NCBI GenBank assembly: GCA_031291595.1
Contig: JARLIU010000290.1
Span: forward strand, 1 to 47,141
Source of the DNA: Ancalomicrobiaceae bacterium
GTDB lineage: Bacteria > Pseudomonadota > Alphaproteobacteria > Rhizobiales > Ancalomicrobiaceae
Direction: 5' to 3'
Length of the DNA stretch: 47,141 nucleotides
This document shows positions 33,148 to 41,777 of the stretch, piece by piece. The stretch's first letter is position 1; each line of letters opens with the position of its first letter. The translations under genes and the position numbers were made by a program. The notes beneath the pieces were generated by a model. The model worked only from the letters and a program-made list of their open reading frames with translations. It was not told the origin of the DNA and ran no database searches.

Positions 33148-34407
33148 TCAATCGATCTGATTCAGGTAGCTGCGCACGGTCAGGCGCGAGGTCAGCGCGG
33201 TCAGTCCGGCCACCAGCAGGACGATGCCCGCGGCACCGACATAGCCGCTCCAGCCGACCGAGAAGCCGCCGAACAGCGCGTGCAACTGGTCGCTGCCGGA
33301 CAGCCCCGGCGTCTCGCGCGTCACCCAGTCGGCGGCGGCAAACGAGATCATGGCCGACAGCCCGCCGCCGATGCCACCCTTGAGGCCGAGGATCAGGAAA
33401 TGCTGCTGGAATTCGCCGGCGACGAAGGAATCCTCGGCGCCGACGAAATGCAGCACCTCGATGACGTCGCGATTTCCCGCCATGGCGGCACGGGTGGCGA
33501 AGACGACGGACAGCACCATCGCCGTCAAGACCAGCACCAGCACGATGCCGCCGGCAGCGACCATGGTACCGGCCATGGTCCTGAGGCGCTTCGCCCAGAT
33601 GCTGTGGTCGTCGAGCAGAACATTGGGCAGGGCCGACGTCAGCCGCTGCGACAGGCCGGAGAGGTCGGACGAGGCGGGATCGGTGAGGTCGATGAGGATC
33701 AGCCGCGGAATCGGCAGCGCCGAGAGGTCGACGCCGGAGCCGAACCAGGGTTCCAGCAGGTCGGAGGAATCGCGCTCCGACATCAGCCGCACATTGCGCA
33801 CGCCGGCGGTCTGGCGTGCGAGATCCATGGCGGTCTGCAGCATCGGCTCGATCGGCTTGCCGTCGACGGGCTTCACCTGGATCGTCACCTCGCGCGCCAC
33901 GTCGAGCTGCCAGTCGCGCGCGGCCTCCTGCACCAGCACCAGCGCGCCGACCGCCAGGCAGGCGAGGAAGCACATGATGCCGACGACCAGGATCAGTGCG
34001 CGGCCGGCAACCGACTGCGGCGGCACGATCGGATTGGCCTCGGGCAGTCCGGGCACCGAACGTGCGTCGCTGCCGCCGCTGGCGCGCGCGCGGCTGGTCT
34101 CGCGGCGGCGGGTCGGCGGAGCCACCTGATCGAGCGGCCGTTCGGCCGAATCGGGTGCCGCCGCAGTGGCGGATGCGGCAGTCGGGGGCGTGACGACGGG
34201 TGGCGTAGCCATTTGGGGAGCGGCCTCCGGCTGCGCAGCCATTGGGGGAGGGGCGCCGGTCGCCCGTTCGGGGCGCGGCTCCGGATCGGCGAGATGGCGC
34301 GACACAAGCAGGCTCTTCTCCGCGCCATCGGCCACCGGCCGCGGTTCGGGCGCGCGCCGCCGCCGTTCGCCGCCCTCGCTTCCGTCCCTGTTGCCCAAGT
34401 CCGTCAT
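33148..34407 (-). CDS. ftsX: Cell-division permease FtsX with long N-terminal extension
   Basis: 419 residues; typical FtsX proteins have about 300. FtsX is the membrane partner of FtsE and links the divisome to peptidoglycan hydrolases. Residues 1 to about 130 are low-complexity and rich in Pro, Ala, Arg and Glu, probably disordered and cytoplasmic. Then follow helix 1 (ALILVVGIMCFLACLAVGALVLV), a periplasmic domain (REVTIQVKPVDGKPIEPML...), and three more helices: TMVAAGGIVLVLVLTAMVLSVVFATRAA, the GLKGGIGGGLSAMISFAAA segment and a C-terminal one. 'NRDVIEVLHFVGAEDSFVAGEFQQHFL' is the conserved coupling region. It follows ftsE with an 8-bp gap, forming one unit. Confidence 0.9.
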   Translation of the reverse strand: MTDLGNRDGSEGGERRRRAPEPRPVADGAEKSLLVSRHLADPEPRPERATGAPPPMAAQPEAAPQMATPPVVTPPTAASATAAAPDSAERPLDQVAPPTRRRETSRARASGGSDARSVPGLPEANPIVPPQSVAGRALILVVGIMCFLACLAVGALVLVQEAARDWQLDVAREVTIQVKPVDGKPIEPMLQTAMDLARQTAGVRNVRLMSERDSSDLLEPWFGSGVDLSALPIPRLILIDLTDPASSDLSGLSQRLTSALPNVLLDDHSIWAKRLRTMAGTMVAAGGIVLVLVLTAMVLSVVFATRAAMAGNRDVIEVLHFVGAEDSFVAGEFQQHFLILGLKGGIGGGLSAMISFAAADWVTRETPGLSGSDQLHALFGGFSVGWSGYVGAAGIVLLVAGLTALTSRLTVRSYLNQID

Positions 34408-34415
34408 GGCGGGCC

Positions 34416-35075
34416 TCAGTCCACGATCTCGACGCGACCGTCACCCAGCACCAGCCGGCGCGCATCGATCTGATCCATCAGGCCGAAATCGTGCGTGGCG
34501 ATGATGACGGAGGTCCCCAGCCGGTTCAGTTCGATGAACAGCCGCAACAGCCGCTTGGCCAGTGGCGGGTCGACGTTGCCGGTGGGCTCGTCGGCCAGCA
34601 GCAGTTCGGGTTTGGTGATCAGCGCCCGGGCGATCGCCGCCCGCTGTTTCTCGCCGCCCGACAGCACCGGCGGCAGCACGTGCATGCGTTCGCCAAGGCC
34701 GACCCATTTCAGCAGGTCGACCACGTCGGCGCGATAGCTCGTCTCGTCGCGGCCGAGCACGCGCAAGGGAAGCGCGACGTTCTCGTAGGTCGTCAGATGG
34801 TCGAGCAGGCGGAAATCCTGGAACACGACGCCGATGCGGCGCCTGAGCGACGGCAGCTGATCGCGGCCGAGCCGGGAGGTGTCCTTGCCGAAGGCGGAGA
34901 TCAACCCGCGCGTCGGCCGGAGCGACAGGAAGATGAGGCGGATGAGACTGGTCTTGCCGGCGCCGGACGGGCCGGTCAGGAACTGGAAGGTGCGCGGGCC
35001 GATCTCGAACGAGACGTCGCGCAGCACCTCCGGCCCCATTCCGTAGCGAAGACCGACGTTCTCGAACCGGATCAC
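34416..35075 (-). CDS. ftsE: Cell-division ATP-binding protein FtsE
   Basis: 219 residues, the standard size. It is the cytoplasmic ATPase of the FtsEX complex at the division septum. Walker A is GPSGAGKT (35-42), the Q-loop VFQ (84-86), signature LSGGEKQR (138-145), Walker B LLLADEP (158-164) and switch H195 in ATHD. The ATG at 35075 is the first codon of MIRFENVGLRYG, matching the family. It is first in the minus-strand row ftsE-ftsX-YdcF-plsC and divergent from the MJ0042 zinc-ribbon gene, a conserved arrangement in this order of bacteria. Confidence 0.96.
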   Translation of the reverse strand: MIRFENVGLRYGMGPEVLRDVSFEIGPRTFQFLTGPSGAGKTSLIRLIFLSLRPTRGLISAFGKDTSRLGRDQLPSLRRRIGVVFQDFRLLDHLTTYENVALPLRVLGRDETSYRADVVDLLKWVGLGERMHVLPPVLSGGEKQRAAIARALITKPELLLADEPTGNVDPPLAKRLLRLFIELNRLGTSVIIATHDFGLMDQIDARRLVLGDGRVEIVD

Positions 35076-35155
35076 TTGGTCTCTCCGCGCCGCCTTTTCT
35101 CGTGCTGCGCCTCATCGGTATTCGGGCGCCGCTCCACCCAGTCCACGCAAAAATG

Positions 35156-35185
35156 GCACGAACACGATCGCATCGTGCGATTTTT
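35156..35185 (+). terminator. Hairpin with T run in the ftsE / zinc-ribbon divergent region
   Basis: ATCGCA-TCG-TGCGAT (35067+: 35167-35181) is a perfect 6-bp stem with a 3-nt loop, followed directly by TTTTT (35181-35185). An alternative, overlapping pairing is GCACGA (35156-35161) with TCGTGC (35173-35178). It has intrinsic-terminator shape in plus orientation, although the nearest upstream gene is on the other strand. It lies about 125 bp before the zinc-ribbon gene. Confidence 0.4.
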
Positions 35186-35309
35186 CTCTCGCGGTTTACC
35201 GCTCGTTCAACACGATGAGCGATTCTTGGCCGTATCATCGCCTGTCCGGCCGTCCGCCGGTCCCAGCGCTGATAGATCCGTCGAGACCGCGATCAACCCA
35301 GGCGTTGCG

Positions 35310-36242
35310 ATGCGAATCACCTGTCCCGCCTGCGAAACTTCCTACAATATCGCTGATGACAAGGTCGGCGCGAAGGGTCGCGTCGTGCGCTGCGCCGGCT
35401 GCGGCACGAAATGGACGGCGTTGCCGGCCGCCGACGAACTGGAAGACGCCTTCGAAGCCCTGTCGGCCCGATCGGCGGAGGCTCCGATGCTGGCGCCGCA
35501 GGCGGCCGTCGCGGATCCGCCCCGCCCCGAACCGCCGCGTCCAGAACTGCCGCGCCCCGAATCGCAGCGCTCCGAATCGCAGCGCATCGAACTCGCCGAC
35601 CTGCCGCCGGCCTTGGCCTCGCCGCTGTTCGGCGAAGACGCGCGGGAGCTGGCCGCAGCGCCGCCGGCCGATATCCAGCACCCGCATGTCGACGTCGAGA
35701 CCTACGCCAAGAAGGTGCGGATCCGGCTGAGCAAACACAAGACGCAGGCCTACCTCCGCCTGCATCGCATCGATTTCGAACGCTTCCTGGTCAGGGCTCG
35801 GCCGGTGTTCGGCGCCAGCGTGCTGGTGCTGTCGCTGGCAGTGCTCGGCATGGCGGTGCTGCTCAGGACCTCGATCGTGGCGGCTTTTCCGAGCCTGGCA
35901 CTCGTCTACGACACCATCGGCATGCCGGTGAACCTGCGCGGGCTGGAATTCCGCAAGGTCGAGATGATGCGCGAGGTGGAAAACCAGCAACCTGTGCTGG
36001 TCGTCGAGGGCGAACTGGAAAATCCGACGACGGTCGAGCGCGAGGTGCCCGGCATCCGTTTCGCGCTTCGTAGCGATGACGATCAGGAAATCTATGCCTG
36101 GTCGATCGAACCAAAGGCGACGGTATTGACCCCCGGCGCAAACCTGCGTTTCCGCACACGGCTTGCCTCGCCACCGGAACAGGCGTCTGATATCCAGGTT
36201 CGCATGATCGATCGCCGCAAAACCCAGGCCGCTGCCGAATGA
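35310..36242 (+). CDS. MJ0042-type zinc-ribbon, single-pass membrane protein (DUF3426-like)
   Basis: 310 residues from the ATG at 35310. An N-terminal zinc ribbon with four cysteines (C5, C8, C28, C31 in CPAC...CAGC) is the MJ0042 motif. It is followed by a Pro/Glu/Arg-rich linker of about 60 residues with repeated RPEPPRPELPRPE-like units, a cytoplasmic stretch, one membrane helix near residue 165-190 (VFGASVLVLSLAVLGMAVLL) and a periplasmic domain with LRGLEFRKVEMM and LVVEGELENPTTVEREVPGIRFALR, like DUF3426/FxLYD modules. Function unknown. Its stop overlaps the start of hpt by 4 bp (ATGA), so the two are co-translated, and it is divergent from ftsE. Confidence 0.88.
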   Translation: MRITCPACETSYNIADDKVGAKGRVVRCAGCGTKWTALPAADELEDAFEALSARSAEAPMLAPQAAVADPPRPEPPRPELPRPESQRSESQRIELADLPPALASPLFGEDARELAAAPPADIQHPHVDVETYAKKVRIRLSKHKTQAYLRLHRIDFERFLVRARPVFGASVLVLSLAVLGMAVLLRTSIVAAFPSLALVYDTIGMPVNLRGLEFRKVEMMREVENQQPVLVVEGELENPTTVEREVPGIRFALRSDDDQEIYAWSIEPKATVLTPGANLRFRTRLASPPEQASDIQVRMIDRRKTQAAAE

Positions 36243-36790
36243 ACGATTCCATACCGCAGGTACAAATCGATTCGCTGTTTTCGGCTGAGGAGATTGCGGA
36301 GCGGACAATGGCGCTGGCCCAGGAGATCCGCCGGGCCGGCTTTACCGACAACGTGCTGGTCGTCGCCGTGCTGAAGGGCAGTTTCGTCTTCGCCGCCGAC
36401 CTGATCCGCGCTCTGCACCACGCCAATATCTCGCCGCTTGTCGATTTCATCTCGCTGTCGAGCTATCGTGCGGGAACGGCGTCGTCGGGCAAGGTTACGG
36501 TCCTGCGCGATCTCGAAACCGACGTGGCGGGGCGCGATGTGCTGCTCGTCGACGATATTCTCGAATCCGGCCGCACGCTGGCCTATGCCAAGGCCCTGAT
36601 CGCCAATCGTGGCGCCCGCCGCGTTGCGACCGCCGTGCTGCTGGAAAAGCCCGGCAAGCGGGCCGAATCGTTCGAAGCGGAATTCGTCGGCTTCCTCTGC
36701 CCGGACAAGTTCGTCGTCGGCTACGGCATGGACATGGGCCACCATTTCCGCGAACTGCCGTTCATCGGCATGGTGGTCGGGGCGGACTGA
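36239..36790 (+). CDS. hpt: Hypoxanthine phosphoribosyltransferase
   Basis: 183 residues, the normal length. It salvages hypoxanthine and guanine with PRPP to make IMP and GMP. The PRPP-binding loop VLLVDDILESGRTL (101-114), the VAVLKGSFVFAADL segment, the flexible-loop region SSYRAGTASSGKV and FLCPDKFVVGYGMDMG near the C-terminus identify it. The ATG overlaps the previous stop by 4 bp. The downstream neighbour, a cupin gene, is convergent. Confidence 0.95.
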   Translation: MNDSIPQVQIDSLFSAEEIAERTMALAQEIRRAGFTDNVLVVAVLKGSFVFAADLIRALHHANISPLVDFISLSSYRAGTASSGKVTVLRDLETDVAGRDVLLVDDILESGRTLAYAKALIANRGARRVATAVLLEKPGKRAESFEAEFVGFLCPDKFVVGYGMDMGHHFRELPFIGMVVGAD

Positions 36791-36820
36791 TGCGGCCGGC
36801 CCGCGCGACGGGCGCGCTGG

Positions 36821-37270
36821 TCATCCTTTGCCGGGCCGCCAGCCGGGCGGGGCCAACTCGAACCGCGAATAGAGGAAGCCCGGCGCCACGGTGCAGCCGA
36901 CCAGCACCCAGCCGCCGAGCGGGCGGGCCGATTGCCAGGCCCGATGCGGTACGATCGCCTGCGGTCGTTCGCCGGCCAGGATGTCGTTGCCGAGGATGAT
37001 CGTCTCCGGCTCATCGTCATCCTCGTCATCGGCACAGATCAGTTCCAGCTTGGCGCCGGCGTACCAGTGCCAGACTTCGACCGCATCGATCCGGTGCCAA
37101 TGCGAGGACTCGTTCTCCTTCAACAGGAAGTAGATGGCGGTGGAGGCGGCGCGGCCGTCGACCGCCTGACTGTCGCAGAACGTCTGGATGTACCAGCCGC
37201 CTTCGGGGTGCGGGCTCAACTGCAGCGCCGCAATGATGGCCTCGGCGGTGGCGGGTGCTGTCGTCGGCAT
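36821..37270 (-). CDS. Cupin DUF985 protein
   Basis: 149 residues of the DUF985 (Cupin_5) family. Characteristic segments are LSPHPEGGWYIQTF, AIYFLLKENESSHWHRIDAVEVWHWYAGAKLEL and the C-terminal GWVLVGCTVAPGFLYSRFEL. The double-stranded beta-helix has the usual His residues in SHWHR and WHWY; some members act on sugars or are epimerase-like, but no reaction is established for most. It follows gloB on the same strand with a 3-bp gap, so the two are one transcription unit; an aldehyde or sugar metabolic role is only a guess from that. Confidence 0.88.
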   Translation of the reverse strand: MPTTAPATAEAIIAALQLSPHPEGGWYIQTFCDSQAVDGRAASTAIYFLLKENESSHWHRIDAVEVWHWYAGAKLELICADDEDDDEPETIILGNDILAGERPQAIVPHRAWQSARPLGGWVLVGCTVAPGFLYSRFELAPPGWRPGKG

Positions 37271-37273
37271 GGC

Positions 37274-38050
37274 TCAGCCTTTGAAGTCGTTCTTCATCTG
37301 CCTGAGCCGGGCGAAGACGTCGACATCGCCGGCGCCGGCCATGCCGAGCTTTTCCTTCACGGTCCGGGCGGAAGCGCGCAGGAACGGGTTGGTGGCGATC
37401 TCCTCTGCGATCGTGGTCGGCAATGTCATCCGATCCTCGGTCCTGAGCGCCTCCACCGTCTTCATCCGCTCGACCAGCGCCTGATTGTCGCCATCGACTG
37501 AGAGGGCGAAGCGGCCGTTCGACAGGGTGTATTCGTGGCCGCAGTAGACCACGGTATCGCCGGGCAGCGCCGCAAGCGCCTCGAGCGAAGCCCACATCTG
37601 CCTTGGGGTGCCTTCGAGAATGCGGCCGCAACCGAGCGCGAACAGCGTATCGCCGACGAACGCCAGCTGCTCCGACGGCATATGGAAGGCGATGTGGCCG
37701 GCCGTGTGGCCGGGAACGTTGATGACCTCGATGTCGCGGCCGGCAAAGCTGAAGATGTCGCCGCCAGCGACGGCGAGATCGAGCGGTCCGATCTTGTCAG
37801 CCTCGCTCGTCGGCCCGACGATGCGGGCGTCGTAGATCGCCTTCAGTCCCGGAACGCCCTCGACATGGTCGTAGTGGTGGTGGGTGATGAGGATGTCGGT
37901 CAGGCGCCAGCCGAGCCTGGCGAGTTCGGTGCTGACCGCCGCTTCGTCCGGAGCGTCGATGGTGGCGGTCGCGCCGGTGTCCGGATCGTGTACGAGGACG
38001 CCGAAGTTGTCGGTGCGGCAGATGAATTGCTGGATGACGAGCTTGGCCAT
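37274..38050 (-). CDS. gloB: Hydroxyacylglutathione hydrolase (glyoxalase II)
   Basis: 258 residues from the ATG at 38050, which has GAGGAGA about 5 bp upstream. The metallo-beta-lactamase metal site is THHHYDH (56-62), followed by VPGHTAGHIAFH, FVGDTLFALGCGR and YCGHEYT; the C-terminal glutathione-binding part includes NPFLRA. It hydrolyses S-D-lactoylglutathione to lactate and glutathione, finishing methylglyoxal detoxification. It is first in a two-gene unit with the DUF985 cupin and divergent from leuC. The window also has chaC, so glutathione use and turnover are both represented. Confidence 0.93.
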   Translation of the reverse strand: MAKLVIQQFICRTDNFGVLVHDPDTGATATIDAPDEAAVSTELARLGWRLTDILITHHHYDHVEGVPGLKAIYDARIVGPTSEADKIGPLDLAVAGGDIFSFAGRDIEVINVPGHTAGHIAFHMPSEQLAFVGDTLFALGCGRILEGTPRQMWASLEALAALPGDTVVYCGHEYTLSNGRFALSVDGDNQALVERMKTVEALRTEDRMTLPTTIAEEIATNPFLRASARTVKEKLGMAGAGDVDVFARLRQMKNDFKG

Positions 38051-38288
38051 GGTCTCCTCGAAAGCTGGGATGGCGCCGGGCCGTCCGCGTCTATCCTGTT
38101 CGAAGCCGGATGCGAAAACAACCGCATCGGACGCATTCGTCGCCTGCGGCGATGGGCCTGCCGGCGGCGGCAGCACGTCGGCCGATGCGCGTCATTGCGA
38201 AAATGCGTAGCTTCCGCCCTTTTCCACAGCGGTCTAATCCGCTATTTGAACCGTCCACCATTTGAGATGCGTTACTGGAGAAGATGCC

Positions 38289-39695
38289 ATGGCCCCGCGT
38301 ACGCTCTACGACAAGATCTGGGACGACCACATGGTCGACCAGCAGCCGGACGGGACCTGCATTCTCTACATCGACCGGCATCTCGTGCACGAGGTCACCA
38401 GTCCGCAAGCCTTCGAGGGGCTGCGCATCGCTGGTCGCAAGGTGCGGGCGCCGGAGAAGACGCTGGCCGTCGTCGATCACAACGTGCAGACCACCGACCG
38501 TTCGAAGGGCATTGCCGATCCGGAATCGGCGCTGCAGGTGGCGACGATCGCCAAGAACGCGGCCGAGTTCGGCGTCGAATACTACGACGAGCACGACATC
38601 CGCCAGGGCGTCGTGCATGTGATCGGCCCGGAACAGGGCTTCACGCTGCCCGGCAAGACCATCGTCTGCGGCGACAGCCATACCTCGACGCACGGAGCAT
38701 TCGGCGCCTTGGCGCACGGCATCGGCACCTCCGAAGTCGAGCACGTGCTCGCCACCCAGACGCTGCAGCAGCGCAAGGCGAAGAACATGCGCGTCGTCGT
38801 CGACGGTGCGCTGAACGACGGCGTCACGGCGAAGGACATCGCGCTCGCCATCATCGGCCGCATCGGTACCGCCGGCGGCACCGGCCACGTCATCGAATAT
38901 TGCGGCTCGGCGATCGACGCCTTGTCGATGGAAGGCCGCATGACGGTGTGCAACATGTCGATCGAGGGCGGCGCTCGCGCCGGGCTCATCGCTCCCGATG
39001 AAAAAACCTTCGCCTACATCAAAGGCAAGCCGAAGGCGCCGGCGGGAGACGCCTGGGACGGCGCCGTCGCCTATTGGCGGAGCCTGAAGTCGGACGAGGG
39101 CGCGCAGTTCGATACGGTGATCGAGCTGCGGGCAGAGGATATCGCTCCGACGGTCACCTGGGGCACCAGCCCGGAAGACGTCGTTGCCGTCACCGGCTTC
39201 GTGCCGAACCCGGACGATATCGCCGACGAGACCAAGCGGACCTCGAAGTGGCGGGCGCTCGACTACATGGACCTGAAGCCGGGCACGAAACTCACCGACG
39301 TGGCGCTCGACAAGGTGTTCATCGGCTCCTGCACCAACGGCCGCATCGAGGACATCCGTGCCGCCGCTGCCGTGGTCGAAGGCCGGACGGTGGCGTCGAA
39401 CATCAAGCTCGCCATGGTCGTGCCGGGCTCCGGGCTGGTCAAGCAGCAGGCGGAGGCCGAGGGGCTCGACAAGATCTTCACCGCGGCCGGCTTCGAATGG
39501 CGCGAACCCGGCTGCTCGATGTGCCTGGCCATGAACGACGACCGTCTGTCGCCCGGCGAGCGCTGCGCCTCGACCTCCAACCGCAACTTCGAGGGCCGGC
39601 AGGGTTTTAAGGGCCGCACCCACCTGGTGTCGCCGGCGATGGCGGCGGCGGCGGCAATCGCCGGCCACTTTGTCGACATTCGCGAATGGAAATGA
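38289..39695 (+). CDS. leuC: 3-isopropylmalate dehydratase large subunit
   Basis: 468 residues, full length for LeuC. With LeuD it isomerises 2-isopropylmalate to 3-isopropylmalate in leucine synthesis. The three 4Fe-4S ligands are C348 (GSCTNGR), C409 and C412 (GCSMC). The substrate-binding [12 protein letters not shown] and [10 protein letters not shown] segments are present. The ATG at 38289 follows CTGGAGAAG; a longer frame to 38262 has no support. leuD is not in the window, which is usual in alphaproteobacteria. The 238 bp upstream, shared with divergent gloB, show no clear leader peptide or attenuator. Downstream lies a GC-rich inverted repeat and a convergent RidA gene. Confidence 0.97.
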   Translation: MAPRTLYDKIWDDHMVDQQPDGTCILYIDRHLVHEVTSPQAFEGLRIAGRKVRAPEKTLAVVDHNVQTTDRSKGIADPESALQVATIAKNAAEFGVEYYDEHDIRQGVVHVIGPEQGFTLPGKTIVCGDSHTSTHGAFGALAHGIGTSEVEHVLATQTLQQRKAKNMRVVVDGALNDGVTAKDIALAIIGRIGTAGGTGHVIEYCGSAIDALSMEGRMTVCNMSIEGGARAGLIAPDEKTFAYIKGKPKAPAGDAWDGAVAYWRSLKSDEGAQFDTVIELRAEDIAPTVTWGTSPEDVVAVTGFVPNPDDIADETKRTSKWRALDYMDLKPGTKLTDVALDKVFIGSCTNGRIEDIRAAAAVVEGRTVASNIKLAMVVPGSGLVKQQAEAEGLDKIFTAAGFEWREPGCSMCLAMNDDRLSPGERCASTSNRNFEGRQGFKGRTHLVSPAMAAAAAIAGHFVDIREWK

Positions 39696-39744
39696 GCGGA
39701 CATTGGGGGTTAGAACCCTCCATCCGCCGTTCTGTGGTCGTTTG

Positions 39745-39889
39745 ACCCCTCTCCCGGCCGCTGGCCACCCTCCCCCACAAGGGGGGAGGGCGAAAGAGCC
39801 GCTCTTTCAATGCCAGTGGCTTGAGATCGATCGCGCCCCATCGCCCTCCCCCCTTGTGGGGGAGGGTGCCCGAAGGGCGGGAGAGGGGT
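39745..39889. repeat. GC-rich long inverted repeat of the CCCTCCCCC type
   Basis: Left arm from 39745 (ACCCCTCTCCCGGCCGCTGG...) to about 39793 and right arm 39841-39889 are near-complete reverse complements, each with the inner palindrome CCCTCCCCC-ACAAG-GGGGGAGGG. Between them is a small perfect hairpin GAAAGAG-CCG-CTCTTTC (39792-39808). This type of intergenic palindrome is very common in Hyphomicrobiales genomes. It lies between convergent leuC and the RidA gene and may end transcription from both sides. Confidence 0.85.
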
Positions 39890-39909
39890 GAGGTGCACCA
39901 GAAGTGCCC

Positions 39910-40302
39910 TCAAAACCGCCGCGCCACCAAGTCCACCTCGACAAGCGCGTTTCGGGCCAGCGCGGTGACGCCGACGCAGGTGCGGGCCGGCAGCTTCCCC
40001 GGCTCGAAATAGCTCTGGTAGACCGCGTTGAACGCGGCGTAGTCGCGCTCGAACCGGGTCAGATACGCCCGCGCCATGGTCACGTGGGCGAAGCTCAGCC
40101 CGAGGCCGGCCAAGACTGCGCCGAGATTCCGCATCACCTGATGCGCCTGGCGCTCGATGCCTTCGGCGAGCGGCGCCTCCGGCTCACCCGGCACCGTCGG
40201 CATCTGGCCGGTGACGAACACCCAGCCGTCGATCTCCGTGGCGTGGCTGAAGGTGGCGACCGGCTCGGGCGCCCCGGCGACCATGTGGAAGTCGATGGGC
40301 AT
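39910..40302 (-). CDS. RidA family protein
   Basis: 130 residues from the ATG at 40302, with GAGGAA 7 bp upstream; the longer frame to 40542 is arginine-rich and unlikely. RidA-type proteins are trimers that hydrolyse reactive enamine/imine intermediates from PLP enzymes to keto acids and ammonia. The conserved core is present: GWVFVTGQMPTVPG, QAHQVMRNLGAVLAGLGLSFAHV and a C-terminal GKLPARTCVGVTALARNALVEVDLVA whose PARTC arginine binds the carboxylate. Substrate range is unknown. It stands alone between convergent leuC and the divergent CoA-ester lyase gene. Confidence 0.9.
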   Translation of the reverse strand: MPIDFHMVAGAPEPVATFSHATEIDGWVFVTGQMPTVPGEPEAPLAEGIERQAHQVMRNLGAVLAGLGLSFAHVTMARAYLTRFERDYAAFNAVYQSYFEPGKLPARTCVGVTALARNALVEVDLVARRF

Positions 40303-40540
40303 GCTGGTTCCTCGTTTGTCACGATCGGCGGACGGGCCGCGATCGGCTGCTTGCGCAGCATAGCCTGTCGAATGGCGCGGCCGAAGCCCGGAGAATGGGC
40401 GGTCCGTACCTGGGGCTATCGCCGTCCATCGCGTCGCGCCGCGATCGTCTGTCGCAGGTCCTTCCCCCAATTGTGCATTGCGGTATGGGCGGCCGGCAGC
40501 TAGGCTCATCGGACTGCAAAGCGTGAAGCGAGACAACACC

Positions 40541-41428
40541 ATGGCAATCAGGCCGCGCCGCAGCGTACTTTACATGCCGGGATCGAATGCGCGGGCTTTG
40601 GAGAAGGCACGGGCGCTCCCCGCCGACGCGCTCATCCTTGATCTCGAGGACTCCGTGGCGCTGGAGGCGAAGGAGCTGGCACGCGTCCAGGTCGTCGCTG
40701 CGGTGAAAGCCGGCGGCTTCGGCGGTCGCGAGGTGGTGGTGCGGGTCAACGGACTGAAGACGCCCTGGGGCGCCGACGATCTCGCGGCGGCGGTCGAGGC
40801 CGCCCCGGACGCCATCCTCATCCCGAAAGTCGAATCGGCCAGCGAGATCCGCGACATCGGCGCGCGGCTGGAGCATCTGGCGGCGCAGGCCGGTACGCGG
40901 CTGTGGGCGATGATCGAGACGCCGCTCGGCGTCATCCGCTCCGTCGAGATCGCGGCGGCGCGGCAGACGGCCGGCGGCGAGCGGCTCGACTGTTTCGTCA
41001 TCGGCACCAACGATCTGGCCAAGGAGACGCGCTCGCGGCTTGTGCAAGGCCGGCAGCCGATGCTCGCCTGGCTGTCGACAGTGGTCATCGCCGCCCGCGC
41101 GTACGGGCTCGACGTGATCGACGGCGTCTCAAACGATCTCGACGACGCGGAGGCCTTTCTCGCCGAATGCCGGCAGGGGGTGGAACTCGGCATGGACGGC
41201 AAGACGCTGATCCATCCGAAGCAGATCGCCGCCGCCAACGCGGTTTTCAGCCCGTCGCCCGACGAGGTGGCCTGGGCGCGCAGGGTGCTCGCCGCCTTCG
41301 CGCTGCCGGAGAATTCCGGCAAGGGTGTTATCGCGCTTGACGGGCGCATGGTCGAATGGCTGCATGCCGAGATGGCGGGACGCACCGTCGCCATCTCTGA
41401 GGCGGTCGAGGCCGGAGTGGCGGCATAG
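40541..41428 (+). CDS. CoA-ester lyase (HpcH/HpaI, citrate lyase beta/malyl-CoA lyase type)
   Basis: 295 residues from the ATG at 40541 (MAIRPRRSVLYMPGSNARALEKA), the family opening. The TIM-barrel carries DALILDLEDSVA, the arginine in VVRVNGL, IPKVESASEI and the metal-binding glutamate in WAMIETPLGVI, followed by IGTNDLAKE, DGVSNDLDD and GKTLIHPKQIA. Members cleave or form malyl-CoA, methylmalyl-CoA or citramalyl-CoA, or act as malyl-CoA thioesterases; which reaction applies cannot be read here. DUF1737 and acyl-CoA synthetase genes follow at 51 bp and about 90 bp on the same strand, suggesting a CoA-thioester operon. Confidence 0.88.
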   Translation: MAIRPRRSVLYMPGSNARALEKARALPADALILDLEDSVALEAKELARVQVVAAVKAGGFGGREVVVRVNGLKTPWGADDLAAAVEAAPDAILIPKVESASEIRDIGARLEHLAAQAGTRLWAMIETPLGVIRSVEIAAARQTAGGERLDCFVIGTNDLAKETRSRLVQGRQPMLAWLSTVVIAARAYGLDVIDGVSNDLDDAEAFLAECRQGVELGMDGKTLIHPKQIAAANAVFSPSPDEVAWARRVLAAFALPENSGKGVIALDGRMVEWLHAEMAGRTVAISEAVEAGVAA

Positions 41429-41479
41429 GCCTGCCTTGCGCAAACCTTAAGCGATTGACATGAAAGCGATTGGCGACAG

Positions 41480-41686
41480 ATGATCCTCTACCGCTATTTG
41501 ACCGGGCCCGATGACAATGCCTTCTGCAAGCGCGTGTCCGCCGCGCTCAATCGCGGCTGGACGCTGGCCGGGCCGCCGACGCTGACCTTCGATCCGGTCA
41601 GGGGCCGCGCCATCTGCGGCCAAACCATCACCAGGACGGTCGAAGGCGTCGACTATTCGGACGACACCGTGCTGTCGGACTACTGA
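41480..41686 (+). CDS. DUF1737 domain protein
   Basis: 68 residues, nearly all of it the DUF1737 domain: MILYRYLTGPDDNAFCKRV, ALNRGWTLAGPPTLTFDPVRG and ICGQTITR. The family is small, cytoplasmic and of unknown function, and is frequent in alphaproteobacteria. The ATG at 41480 is preceded by GGCGACAG, a weak ribosome binding site. It lies between the CoA-ester lyase and the acyl-CoA synthetase on the same strand. Confidence 0.85.
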   Translation: MILYRYLTGPDDNAFCKRVSAALNRGWTLAGPPTLTFDPVRGRAICGQTITRTVEGVDYSDDTVLSDY

Positions 41687-41777
41687 GCGCCGCGGCGTCT
41701 CCGGACGGTGCTTCTGCCCGGCGGAGACATTGCGCAACACCGCATCGCGCGCCCTGTTCACAATCGCAGACTATCGG

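Noticed and set aside
39720-39900. Short CRISPR-like repeat appearance of the C-rich tracts
   Set aside because: There are only two inverted copies, no regular direct repeats or spacers, so it is a palindromic intergenic repeat and not a CRISPR array.
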